64,000 nucleotides of DNA from AC-43 sp963728855 (GTDB taxonomy: Bacteria; Actinomycetota; Actinomycetes; Mycobacteriales; Micromonosporaceae): contig CAVSLN010000010.1 in NCBI GenBank assembly GCA_963728855.1, forward strand, positions 759,964 to 823,963, read 5' to 3'. The notes under the pieces were generated by a model. It made no database searches. It had not been told where the DNA came from and worked only from the letters and a program-made list of their open reading frames with translations. The position numbers and the translations under genes are program-made. Position 1 is the stretch's first letter. Each line of letters begins with the position of its first letter. Below, one piece after another: positions 43,550 through 51,843 of the stretch.

Positions 43550-44277
43550 CAGGCGTTGCCCTTGCCGGCCTGGGCGCGGGTGATCAGGTCGTGCAGGGGC
43601 TTGGTACCGGTGCCGACCACGAGGCCGGTGACGAGCGCGTCGACCCAGTCCGGGATCTGTGCCGTCCAGCCCTCGGCGGCGATCATGTGCAGCAGGTAGA
43701 AGCCGCTGGCGCCCGCGGCCGCCGTGGCCACCGCCGTGGCGAGGCTCCACATGAGGACGGTACGGTTCGCCTGCGTCCGGTCCACCCGCGCCTTGGCGGC
43801 GGCCACCTCGCGTACGGAGACTGTCGGGTGCCCGTTGGCCAGCGCGGCCACGGCCGCTTCGTACTCGTTCTTCGTCCTGCTGCCCGGCAGCCAGTGCGCG
43901 AACGGCTCCAGGAACCGTTCGACCGCGGCGGAGAAGACCACGATGCCGGCGTACGCCGAGGTCTGGTTACCGATCTTGAATGGCTCGGCGTTGTTGCCCC
44001 ACCGGTTGAGCGCGTACGCGGCGAACGCGCCCACCGCGACGAGCAGGAAGCCGAAGGCGACCGTAGCGAAGCTGGCGCCCTTCGACGCAGACGCGGCCGC
44101 CTCGAAGCCTCCGGCCCAGCCCGGTACGGCCGACGTGATCGACGGTGCGGCGGCGTCGGCACCGGCGGGCGGCCCCTGTGGCGGTACGGTCGCGACCGCG
44201 GCCTGCCCGTTACCGTGGGACGCCACCGGGGGCGCCCCACCGGGGCCTATAACATCGATCCGGCGTACCAGTGCCAT
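43549..44277 (-). CDS. Membrane protein of unknown function
   Basis: A 242-residue protein with a Pro/Ala-rich N-terminus (residues 1-60), helices at about 72-92 (FATVAFGFLLVAVGAFAAYAL), 108-120 and 175-195 (VLMWSLATAVATAAAGASGFYLL), and a conserved-looking end DWVDALVTGLVVGTGTKPLHDLITRAQ. The last segment resembles integral membrane proteins that are predicted by similarity only. Coupled to the condensation-like gene. I do not recognise a family. Confidence 0.65.
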   Translation of the reverse strand: MALVRRIDVIGPGGAPPVASHGNGQAAVATVPPQGPPAGADAAAPSITSAVPGWAGGFEAAASASKGASFATVAFGFLLVAVGAFAAYALNRWGNNAEPFKIGNQTSAYAGIVVFSAAVERFLEPFAHWLPGSRTKNEYEAAVAALANGHPTVSVREVAAAKARVDRTQANRTVLMWSLATAVATAAAGASGFYLLHMIAAEGWTAQIPDWVDALVTGLVVGTGTKPLHDLITRAQAGKGNA

Positions 44278-44407
44278 GACTCACCTCAGCGCTAAAGACG
44301 GTGTCTGCGGTCGCGCCGCTCCGCCGGAGCCGCACGTTGGCGGAGGCGGAGCGGCACAAACTGGCTCAGGCTAGCCGGCTCAACCCGGGTGCGCTATCGG
44401 GCGTTCG

Positions 44408-46031
44408 TCAGGTCGTGGGGTAGCTGTTGTAGTCGGGGAAGTTGCCGTACAGGCGCTCGCCCGCCTCCCCGACGGTCACCGCCTGGACCAGCAGGTCGCC
44501 TCCGACGAACGCGCCCTTCCAGGACGCGCCCCGCCCGCCGAACGGCTCCTCCCGGTCGCCGCGGGAGCGCGGCTTGTTGACACCGACCTTGAACGCGAGC
44601 AGGTCCTTGGCCAGCTTCGCGGCCAGCTCCTCGTTGTCGCAGGCGAGGCTCGCCACGAGCGCGCCGTTGGACGCGTTCATCGCGGCGAGCAGCTCCTCCT
44701 CGGTGTCCACCACGACGATCGTGTCGACCGGACCGAACGGCTCGGCGTGCATCAGGCGCGACCGGCCGGGCGGGGCGAGCAGGGCGACCGGCGCGACGTA
44801 CGCGGAGGTGTCCTGGCCGTGGAGGAACCCGGCCGTGTCGCGCAGCCCGCCGCGGTGCAGCGGGACGGCGCCGGCGCGTACCGCCTCCTCGACCTTGCGG
44901 CGCAGCTCCTCCGCCTTGGCCGCGCTGATCAGCGGCCCGAAGTCGAGCTCGGGCAACGACTGGTCTGGGTCGCTGCGCGGCGTCAGACGCGCCGAGCCAG
45001 ACTGGTCGGAGCGTTCGCCGTCGTCCGCGACCGCGAGCGGGTGGCCGAACCGGATCGACTTCACCACCGGCAGGTACACGTCGAGGAACTTGTCGACCAG
45101 GTCGCGCTGGACCACGAACCGCGGGTACGCGGTGCACCGCTGCTTGCCGTACTCGAAGCCCTTCCGTATGTGCGCGGCCAGCAGGTCCCACTGGGAGAAG
45201 TCCCAGACGCCCCAGGCGTTCAGGCCCTCCTGCTCGATCATGTGCCGCTTGTCGGTGTCGAGCAGCGCGGCGGCCACCTTGCCGCCGTTGGACCGCCCGC
45301 CGACGAACGCGACCGCGCCGATCTCCGGCGCGCGTACCAGCACCTCGGACAGCTCCTCGCCGGAGCCGGAGAGCAGGGTGACCGGCAGGCCGGCCCGGCG
45401 CATCAGCGCGTGCGCGACGGTCAGGCAGACCGCGCCGCCCTGGGACGGGGTCTTCGCGATGACCGCGTTGCCGGCCAGCAGCTGGACCAGCTCGGCGTGG
45501 ACGAGCACGCTCATCGGGTAGTTCCAGCAGGCGATGTTGGAGACCGGGCCGGGCAGCGCGTCCCGGCCTTGCCCGGCTCCGCCGGCAACGTAGCCCAGTT
45601 GGCGCTCGATCTCCGTCGACGTACCAGCGCACGCCGTCCAGCGCCCGGTCGACGTCGGCGCAGGCGAGCCGCCACGGCTTGCCGATCTCCCAGACCAGCA
45701 GCAGGGCGAGCAGGTCGCGCGCGTCGGTCAGCGCGTCGAGCGCGGCGTTCACCCGGGCGGTCCGCTCGGCCAGCGGGGTACCGGCCCAGTTGCGGTGCTC
45801 GTAGGCCGCGAACCCGACGGCGAGCTTGGCCGTGTCCGCGTCGAGCCGGGGCAGCTGGGTCAGCACCGTGCCGTCGACCGGGGTACGCAGCGGGGACGGG
45901 GTGCCCGAGTCCTGCCAGGCGCCCTCGATGAGGTTGCGTAGCCGACCGTCGACGAACGCCTCCGGGGTCAGCGCCACGGCACGGGCGAGGGTGTCGACCC
46001 AGGCCGTACCCGGGGCAAGTCGCAGGGTCAT
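44408..46031 (-). pseudogene. Aldehyde dehydrogenase with single-base frameshift
   Basis: The N-terminal part (from ATG 46031, with AAGGAG 8 nt upstream) reads to VRWYVD, then needs removal of one base near 45613 to continue EIERQLGYVAGG, IACWNYPMSVLVHAELVQLL. The rest is intact: catalytic Cys in FEYGKQRCTAYPRFVVQ, ELDFGPLISAAKAEELR and EPFGPVDTIVVVDTEEE, ending GNFPDYNSYPTT. It is a full-length aldehyde dehydrogenase otherwise, resembling semialdehyde dehydrogenases. About 18 extra residues (GERSDQSGSARLTPRSDP) precede ELDFGPL, probably another repeat insertion. Mutation and sequencing error are both possible. Confidence 0.85.
44958..45018. repeat. Probable interspersed repeat insertion in the aldehyde dehydrogenase
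   Basis: Its minus strand starts GCGAACGCTCCGACCAGTC and is bounded by GACCAGTC-type ends. It adds whole codons between ADDGE and LPELDFGPLI. Similarity to the other repeats is limited to the GCGAACGCT start, so membership is tentative. Confidence 0.4.
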
Positions 46032-46155
46032 CGCTTCGCTCCTTCGTTCGAAGGCGGCGGCATTGGTGGCACCGCGGATATAAGGCAACCTGCTCGTTCC
46101 GCCCCCCGGAAGACAACGTGAGTACTGTCACCCGGGCAACGTCCCGTCGCGTGAG

Positions 46156-46179
46156 AGTCGGCGCGACGTTGCGCCGACT
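46156..46179. terminator. 9-bp inverted repeat with 6-nt loop
   Basis: AGTCGGCGC and GCGCCGACT flank GACGTT. It lies downstream of the flavin monooxygenase stop (46189) and upstream of the aldehyde dehydrogenase. No T-run follows, so it is either an actinobacterial U-less terminator or an operator. Confidence 0.5.
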
Positions 46180-46188
46180 GTACCGGGG

Positions 46189-47298
46189 TCAGGGCTCGGC
46201 GCGCAGCGGACTGTAGTTGGCCGCGAGCAGCTGCCGGCCGACCAGGCGCATCGCGGTGTTGCGCAGCCCGCTCGGTACGGACCGCAGGCGGTCGCGCCGG
46301 TGCGTCATGGCCAGCACCCAGTCCGTACGGCGGCGCCGCCGGTCCTCGTACGCGGCCAGGGCCTCGTCCAGCTTCCCGGCATCGGCCAGCGACTCGACCA
46401 GCACGAGCGCGTCCTCCAGCGCCATCGCGGCGCCCTCGGCCATGTTGGGGGAGGTGGCGTGCGCCGCGTCGCCGATCAGCAGGACCGGCCCGGAGCGCCA
46501 GCTGGGCAGGGCCACCTCCTCGATGTCGGCGGCGTGGATGGCGGTACCGGGGTCGAGCGCGGCGAGGATCGTCCGGGCCGGCTCCCCGTACCGGCCGAAC
46601 AGCTCGCGCAGCGTGTCCACGGTGACCTGGCCGCGCGGCGCGGTGGCGGCGGACCGGTCGGCATAGCAGTACGCCCGTCCACCGCCGACCGGCAGGGTCA
46701 GCCACACCGCGCCCCGCCCGAGCTGGGCCGTCCACGCGGTCACTCCGTCCGGGCAGGGCACCAGGAACCGCCACCCGCGCTGGCCCACCGGCCGCGCCCC
46801 GGCGCCGGGGAAGGCCAGCCGGCGCACGGTCGAGTGCACGCCGTCGGCCCCGAGGACCAGGTCCACCTCGCGCCGCGAGCCGTCGGACAGCGACACCGTG
46901 GCGACGTCGCCGTCGATGTCCAGCGCCGTGACGGCCAGCCCCCACGTCACCGGTACGCCGTCGAGCAGCGCCCCGTGCGCGTCCCGCCACGGCACGGCCA
47001 GGCACTCCCCGACGCCCTGCCACAGCCCGGTGAGGTCGATCTCGGTGAGCAGCCGGCCCGCCTCGTCGCAGAAGCGCTGCCGGCTGATAGTCGCGCTCCG
47101 GGCGGCCACCGCGTCGTACCGGCCCAGGGCCCGCAGCGCCCGCCCGGCGTTGGCGGGCAGGTACAGGCCGGCCCCGGCCGGGTCGGGGGCGGGAGCGCGG
47201 TCGAGCACCTCGACGGCGTACCCGGCCCGGGTGAGCGTACGGGCGGCGGCCAGGCCGGCGATCCCGGCACCGACGAGGAGAATGCGCAGCCCGGTCAC
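46189..47298 (-). CDS. FAD-dependent monooxygenase (PHBH-like)
   Basis: A 369-residue aromatic-ring-hydroxylase-type flavoprotein: ILLVGAGIAGLAAARTLTRAGYAVEVLDRAP at the N-terminus, VDLVLGADGVHSTVRRLAFPG (DG motif) and GPVLLIGDAAHATSPNMAEGAAMALEDALVL (GD motif). The start is GTG 47298, overlapping the bsaP stop (GTGA), which puts it in the bioB-bsaP operon. A link to biotin synthesis is not established; it may simply be co-transcribed. Confidence 0.88.
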   Translation of the reverse strand: MTGLRILLVGAGIAGLAAARTLTRAGYAVEVLDRAPAPDPAGAGLYLPANAGRALRALGRYDAVAARSATISRQRFCDEAGRLLTEIDLTGLWQGVGECLAVPWRDAHGALLDGVPVTWGLAVTALDIDGDVATVSLSDGSRREVDLVLGADGVHSTVRRLAFPGAGARPVGQRGWRFLVPCPDGVTAWTAQLGRGAVWLTLPVGGGRAYCYADRSAATAPRGQVTVDTLRELFGRYGEPARTILAALDPGTAIHAADIEEVALPSWRSGPVLLIGDAAHATSPNMAEGAAMALEDALVLVESLADAGKLDEALAAYEDRRRRRTDWVLAMTHRRDRLRSVPSGLRNTAMRLVGRQLLAANYSPLRAEP

Positions 47299-47486
47299 GC
47301 CGAGCGGGTCTCGCCGTGCTCGACGCAGACCGCGCGCCACCCGGCGGGGAGTACCTGTACCTTCATCCGGCGCCGGCACTGCGGGCAGAACCGCGGCGGC
47401 TCCAACGCCCGAGCCGACCGGCACGCGGTATGCGCGCCGGTGTCGAGCGCGCCGCCGCAGCGGTCGCAGAAGGCAACCACGGTCAT
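47295..47486 (-). CDS. bsaP: Biotin synthase auxiliary protein BsaP
   Basis: A 63-residue Cys-rich protein with FCDRCGGALDTGAHTACRSARAL, then FCPQCRRRMKVQVLPAGWRAVCVEHG. Its position directly after bioB (ATGA overlap) and its Cys pattern match BsaP, the small iron-sulfur protein that supports actinobacterial biotin synthase in sulfur insertion. Its stop overlaps the monooxygenase start. Confidence 0.82.
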   Translation of the reverse strand: MTVVAFCDRCGGALDTGAHTACRSARALEPPRFCPQCRRRMKVQVLPAGWRAVCVEHGETRSA

Positions 47487-48490
47487 AGAGTCGCCGAGAG
47501 GGACTTCACGGGCATCTTCAGCTCCTCGAGCATGGCGAGGTCCTGGCTGGGCGCGCGGCCGAGCGTGGTCAGGTAGTTGCCGACGATCACCGCGTTGACC
47601 CCGCCGAGCAGGCCGTCGCGGGTGCCCAGGTCGCCGAGCGTGATCTCGCGCCCGCCCGCGTACCGCAGGATGGTCTTCGGCAGCGCGAGCCGGAAGGCGG
47701 CGATGGCGCGCAACGCGTCGCGGCCGTCCACGACCGGCGTGTCGGCCAGCGGCGTACCGGGCCGGGGGTTGAGGAAGTTCAGCGGCACCTCGTCCGGTGC
47801 CAGGGACGCCAGCTGTACGGCGAACTCCGCGCGCTGCCCGACGCTCTCACCCAGCCCGAGGATGCCGCCGCAGCACACCTCCATGCCGGAGTCGCGCACC
47901 ATCCGCAGGGTGTCGTAGCGCTCTTCCCAGCTGTGTGTGGTGACCACGTTGGGGAAGAACGAGCGGGCCGTCTCCAGGTTGTGGTTGTACCGGTGCACCC
48001 CCATCGCCACCAGCTCGTCCACCTGCGCCTGGCTGAGCATGCCGATCGACGCGGCGACCTGGATGTCCACCTCGGCCTTGATCGCGGCGACCCCGGCCCG
48101 CATCTGCGCCATCAGCCGCTCGTCGGGGCCCCGGACCGCGGCCACGACGCAGAACTCGGTCGCGCCCGTGGCGGCGGTCTGCCGCGCCGCCTCGACCAGC
48201 GCCGGGATGTCCAGCCAGACGGCCCGTACCGGCGAGGTGAACAGGCCCGACTGCGAGCAGAAGTGGCAGTCCTCCGGGCAGCCGCCGGTCTTCACCGAGA
48301 CGATGCCCTCGACCTCGACCTCGGGACCGCACCAGCGCATCCGTACCTGGTGGGCCAGCTCCAGCGCGGCGGACACCTCCTCGTCGGGCAGCTCGAGCAC
48401 GGCACGGACGTGCGGCTCGGACAGGCCCACGCCGGTCTCCAGGACCTGCTGGGCGGCGGCGGCCAGGGCGGAGTCGGACAGCTGCGACAT
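47483..48490 (-). CDS. bioB: Biotin synthase
   Basis: A 335-residue radical SAM enzyme converting dethiobiotin to biotin. It has the cluster motif CPEDCHFCSQS (CxxxCxxC) near residue 68, YNHNLETARSFFPNVVTTHSWEERYDTL, CCGGILGLGES and NFLNPRPGTPL. Length and motifs match the actinobacterial BioB type that works with BsaP, encoded next. The start is ATG 48490, 43 bp from the divergent bioF. Confidence 0.95.
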   Translation of the reverse strand: MSQLSDSALAAAAQQVLETGVGLSEPHVRAVLELPDEEVSAALELAHQVRMRWCGPEVEVEGIVSVKTGGCPEDCHFCSQSGLFTSPVRAVWLDIPALVEAARQTAATGATEFCVVAAVRGPDERLMAQMRAGVAAIKAEVDIQVAASIGMLSQAQVDELVAMGVHRYNHNLETARSFFPNVVTTHSWEERYDTLRMVRDSGMEVCCGGILGLGESVGQRAEFAVQLASLAPDEVPLNFLNPRPGTPLADTPVVDGRDALRAIAAFRLALPKTILRYAGGREITLGDLGTRDGLLGGVNAVIVGNYLTTLGRAPSQDLAMLEELKMPVKSLSATL

Positions 48491-48533
48491 GGTCCGTACC
48501 CTACAAGGCAGCAGCGGGCGCCGGAGGTGAGAG
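48491..48533. promoter_or_regulatory. Divergent bioB/bioF promoter region
   Basis: Only 43 bp separate the two starts, so the promoters must overlap or lie in the coding ends. GGAGGTGA (48521 region) is the bioF ribosome binding site. I see no clear biotin-repressor palindrome. Confidence 0.5.
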
Positions 48534-49676
48534 ATGCGCGACGCCCCGGGTGACTGGCTGGCACGGCTCGCGCGCAAGAGCGGGCTGCGGGCCCGCGCCG
48601 GGCTGCGCCGCGAGCTTCGCCCGAGGGGTACCGACGACCAGGTCATCGACCTCGCCGGCAACGACTATCTCGGGCTCTCCCGGCACCCGGCCGTGCTCGC
48701 GGCCGCGACCGACGCGCTGCGGTCCTACGGCCTGGGCGCCACCGGCTCGCGGCTGGTCCGCGGCTCCACCGACGCGCACGCGGCCCTGGAACGCGGGCTC
48801 GCCGAGCTGCTCGGTACGGACGCCGCACTCGTCTACTCCTCCGGCTACCTGGCCAACCTGGGCGCCGTACGGGCCCTGGTCCAGCCCCGTACGCTGCTGC
48901 TGTCCGACGCGTACAACCACGCCTCGCTCATCGACGGGTGCCGTACGTCCGGTGCCGAGATCGTCGTCACACCGCACGGCGACGTGTCCGCGGTCACGGC
49001 GGCGCTCGCCGGGCGGGGGGACCGGCCGGCGCTCGTGGTCACCGAGTCGGTGTTCTCCGTCGACGGCGACCTGGTCCGGCTGGCCGAGCTGCACGCGGCG
49101 TGCCGCCGGTACGGGGCGCTGCTGCTCGTGGACGACGCGCACGCGGTCGGCGTCCTCGGCCCGTACGGGTCCGGCGCGGTCGCGCAGGCCGGACTCTCCG
49201 GGGAGCCGGACGTCGTGGTGACCACGACGCTGTCCAAGGCGTTCGGGGCGGCCGGTGGCGTGGTCGCCGGGCCCCGGGAGCTGGTCGCGCACCTGGTCGA
49301 CACCGGCCGCACCTTCATCTACGACACCGCCCTGCCGCCCGCCGTCGCGGCCGGGGCGCTGGCCGCCCTGCCGATCCTGCGGTCCGGCGACGACCTGCGC
49401 GCCGAGCTGCACGAGCGGGCCGAGCTGGTGGGCAAGCGGCTGACCGGTTTCGAGGTGTCGGCTCCGGCGGCCGGGGTGATCTCGGTGACCGCGCCCGGAC
49501 CCGAGGCGGCGGTCGCCTGGGCGGCGGCCTGCCGGGAGCGCGGGGTCGCGGTCGGCTGCTTCCGCCCACCGTCCACTCCGGACAGTCGGTCCCGGCTGCG
49601 GCTCACCGTCAACGTCGGGGTGCCCCGGGCGGACTTCGCGGCCGCGCTCGACGTCATCGCGGAGTGCGCGCGGTGA
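48534..49676 (+). CDS. bioF: 8-amino-7-oxononanoate synthase
   Basis: A 380-residue PLP enzyme that joins pimeloyl thioester and alanine. Motifs: DLAGNDYLGLSRHP, GSRLVRGSTDAHAALE, ALLLVDDAHAVGVLGPYGSG and TTTLSKAFGAAGG (Schiff-base Lys). GGAGGTGA precedes ATG 48534. Its stop overlaps the bioD GTG (GTGA). No bioA is present in the window. Confidence 0.95.
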   Translation: MRDAPGDWLARLARKSGLRARAGLRRELRPRGTDDQVIDLAGNDYLGLSRHPAVLAAATDALRSYGLGATGSRLVRGSTDAHAALERGLAELLGTDAALVYSSGYLANLGAVRALVQPRTLLLSDAYNHASLIDGCRTSGAEIVVTPHGDVSAVTAALAGRGDRPALVVTESVFSVDGDLVRLAELHAACRRYGALLLVDDAHAVGVLGPYGSGAVAQAGLSGEPDVVVTTTLSKAFGAAGGVVAGPRELVAHLVDTGRTFIYDTALPPAVAAGALAALPILRSGDDLRAELHERAELVGKRLTGFEVSAPAAGVISVTAPGPEAAVAWAAACRERGVAVGCFRPPSTPDSRSRLRLTVNVGVPRADFAAALDVIAECAR

Positions 49677-50419
49677 CGGTGCTCCTGGTGACCGGCACGG
49701 ATACCGGAGTGGGTAAGACGGTCGTCACCGCGGCGGTCGCGGCGGCGGCGGCGGCGACGGCCGGGTGCCAGGTCGCCGTACTGAAGGCGGCGCAGACCGG
49801 GATCGCGCCCGACGAGCCGGTCGAGTCCGACATCGAGGCCGTGGTGCGGCTCGCCGCCCCGGCCAGCACCCGTACGGTCGTCACGTACTCGCAGCCGCTG
49901 GCTCCGCTGGCCGCGGCCGAGGAGGCCGGGATCGTACCGCTGGCCATCGGCGACGTGATCGAGGCGGTCCGGCTGGCCGTCGAGGGCGGGTACGACCCGG
50001 TGCTCATCGAGGGGGCCGGCGGGCTGCTCGTACCGATGGGGACCGGGCGCTGGACCGTCGCGGACCTGGCGGTCGCGCTGCGCAGCCGGGTCGTGGTCGT
50101 GGCCCGCGCCGGCCTCGGCACGCTCAACCACACCGCGCTGACCCTGGAGGCGCTGGAGCGGCGCGGGCTGCCCGCCAGCCTGGTGCTCGGCGCCTGGCCG
50201 GCGCAGCCGGAGCTGGTGCACTGGCGCAACCTGGTCGACCTGCCGGGCGAGCTGGTCGGCGTGCTGCCCGACGGGGTCGGGGACTGGGCGGCGGAGCGTT
50301 TCCGGCACCACGCGGCGAGCTGGCTCAGCCCGCGCCTGTACGGGCGGGCCGACCCCGTACGGCTACGGCTGGACGGGGTCGCGGCGCCGCCACCGCCCTG
50401 GCCGTCCCGGACTGCCTGA
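49673..50419 (+). CDS. bioD: Dethiobiotin synthetase
   Basis: A 248-residue P-loop enzyme: LLVTGTDTGVGKTVVTAAVA (Walker A) and VLIEGAGGLLVPMGTGRWTVADLA. It closes the ureido ring of dethiobiotin with CO2 and ATP. The start is GTG 49673, coupled to bioF. The last 95 bp overlap the convergent P450 gene. Confidence 0.93.
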   Translation: MTVLLVTGTDTGVGKTVVTAAVAAAAAATAGCQVAVLKAAQTGIAPDEPVESDIEAVVRLAAPASTRTVVTYSQPLAPLAAAEEAGIVPLAIGDVIEAVRLAVEGGYDPVLIEGAGGLLVPMGTGRWTVADLAVALRSRVVVVARAGLGTLNHTALTLEALERRGLPASLVLGAWPAQPELVHWRNLVDLPGELVGVLPDGVGDWAAERFRHHAASWLSPRLYGRADPVRLRLDGVAAPPPPWPSRTA

Positions 50420-51593
50420 CCGCCGGTTGCCTGATCACGAACGCGTCCGGCATCCGGAACGACAGGTTGTCCGGGCACCACGGCGCGCGTACCACCTCGA
50501 CGTCGCGCAGCAGTGGCGCGGTGTGGCCGACCACCACGGCGGCCTCCATCCGGGACAGCTGCGCCCCAAGGCAGCGGTGCGCGCCCGCGCCGAACGCGAG
50601 GTGCCGGCGGGAGCCGGGCTGCCCAGGGACGAACGCGTCCGGACGCGCGGTCAGCGCCGGGTCGCGGCCGGCCTGCGCCAGCCACAGCACCACGCCGCGC
50701 CCGCGCGGTACCGGCTCGCCGCCGAGCGCGGTGTCGCGGGCGGCCACCCGGCGCCACGTCACGATCGGGGGTACCAGCCGCAGCCCCTCCTCCACCACGT
50801 CGGCCACCCGGATGTCCCCTGTGGACAGTCCACTGAGGACAGTCGGCTCGGTGGCGAGGCGGTGCAGCAGCAGGGTGAGGAACTGCGAGGTGGTCTCCTG
50901 GCCCGCGACGAGCAGGAAGAACAGCGCCGCGACCGGTACGTCCGCGGGCAGCCCCGCCCGGCGCGCGTACGCCCGCAGCTCGCCGACCAGCCCGCCACCG
51001 GTGGCCGCGAAGTCCCGCAGCACCGCGTGGTAGCGGCCGACCACCGTCGCCAGATGCTGCTGCCGCTCCGGCGAGAGCGGCGCCCAGAACAGCTCGAGCG
51101 CGGCCCGGGAGAAGTCCTTGACCACCGATGCCTCGGCGTCCGGCAGCTCGACCAGCCGGGCCAGGACCAGCAGCGGCAGGTCGGCGGCGAGGTCGGCGTA
51201 CAGGTCGACGGGCGCGCCGGTACGCAGCCGCGCGGCGAGTCCGGCCGCCCGCCGGGCCACCACGCCGGTGAGCCAGGGCCGCTGCCGCTCGACCAGGTCG
51301 GGGTGCAGCGCCGCGGCGGTGATCGCCCGCAGCACCGCGTGGGACGGGCCGCCGTTGTTGGCGAGCGTGTGGGGGAGGCGGAAGCCGTACCGGGTCAGCA
51401 CCCGCAGCGCCGGCACCGGTACCGGGGTCAGCGCGTCCAGCGCGTTGTCCGGCGGGTACGTGTCCGGGTCGGCGAGCACCGCCTTCACCTCGGCGTACCC
51501 GCTGACGAGCGTGTACGGCTGGCCGAGCCGGTCGGCGACGGTACGGACCGCCGGCTGGTCGCCGACCTGGTACTCCCACGAGCGGAACAGCAC
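50325..51593 (-). CDS. Cytochrome P450
   Basis: A 422-residue P450: I-helix AGQETTSQF, ExxR in EEGLRLVPP.., and the haem-binding loop FGAGAHRCLGAQLSRMEA. The start is GTG 51593 (MLFRSWEYQVG). Its C-terminal 30 residues are encoded over the end of bioD. A BioI-like role in making pimeloyl precursor is suggested only by the neighbouring bioFD; sequence alone does not show the substrate. Confidence 0.9.
   Translation of the reverse strand: MLFRSWEYQVGDQPAVRTVADRLGQPYTLVSGYAEVKAVLADPDTYPPDNALDALTPVPVPALRVLTRYGFRLPHTLANNGGPSHAVLRAITAAALHPDLVERQRPWLTGVVARRAAGLAARLRTGAPVDLYADLAADLPLLVLARLVELPDAEASVVKDFSRAALELFWAPLSPERQQHLATVVGRYHAVLRDFAATGGGLVGELRAYARRAGLPADVPVAALFFLLVAGQETTSQFLTLLLHRLATEPTVLSGLSTGDIRVADVVEEGLRLVPPIVTWRRVAARDTALGGEPVPRGRGVVLWLAQAGRDPALTARPDAFVPGQPGSRRHLAFGAGAHRCLGAQLSRMEAAVVVGHTAPLLRDVEVVRAPWCPDNLSFRMPDAFVIRQPAVRQSGTARAVAAPRPRPAVAVRGRPARTGAG
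50821..50833. repeat. Inverted form of the palindrome, GTGGACAGTCCAC
   Basis: The two 6-bp arms are swapped relative to the usual order. It lies inside the P450 gene and is close to a second TGAGGACAG; tentative member of the set. Confidence 0.5.
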
Positions 51594-51843
51594 CGAGCCA
51601 GGCTAGCCGCCGGGTCCGGTGGCCTCGCCGTCGAGCGGAATTTGGGCCGGTTGTACGGAATGCGGGGGAACTCCGGCGCGGCAATGTGCCGTAGGGTGCT
51701 TCCCGAGCATCGCTCTGTATCGAGGTACCACCCGACCGGACGAACGACAGCCGACGCGCAGGGGTTGCGTACGGACGGTCTCGGCAGCAACCCTGCTTGA
51801 TGGTCACCGGCACGGTGGCCCAGGCGCGACGAGAGCGAGGGGC

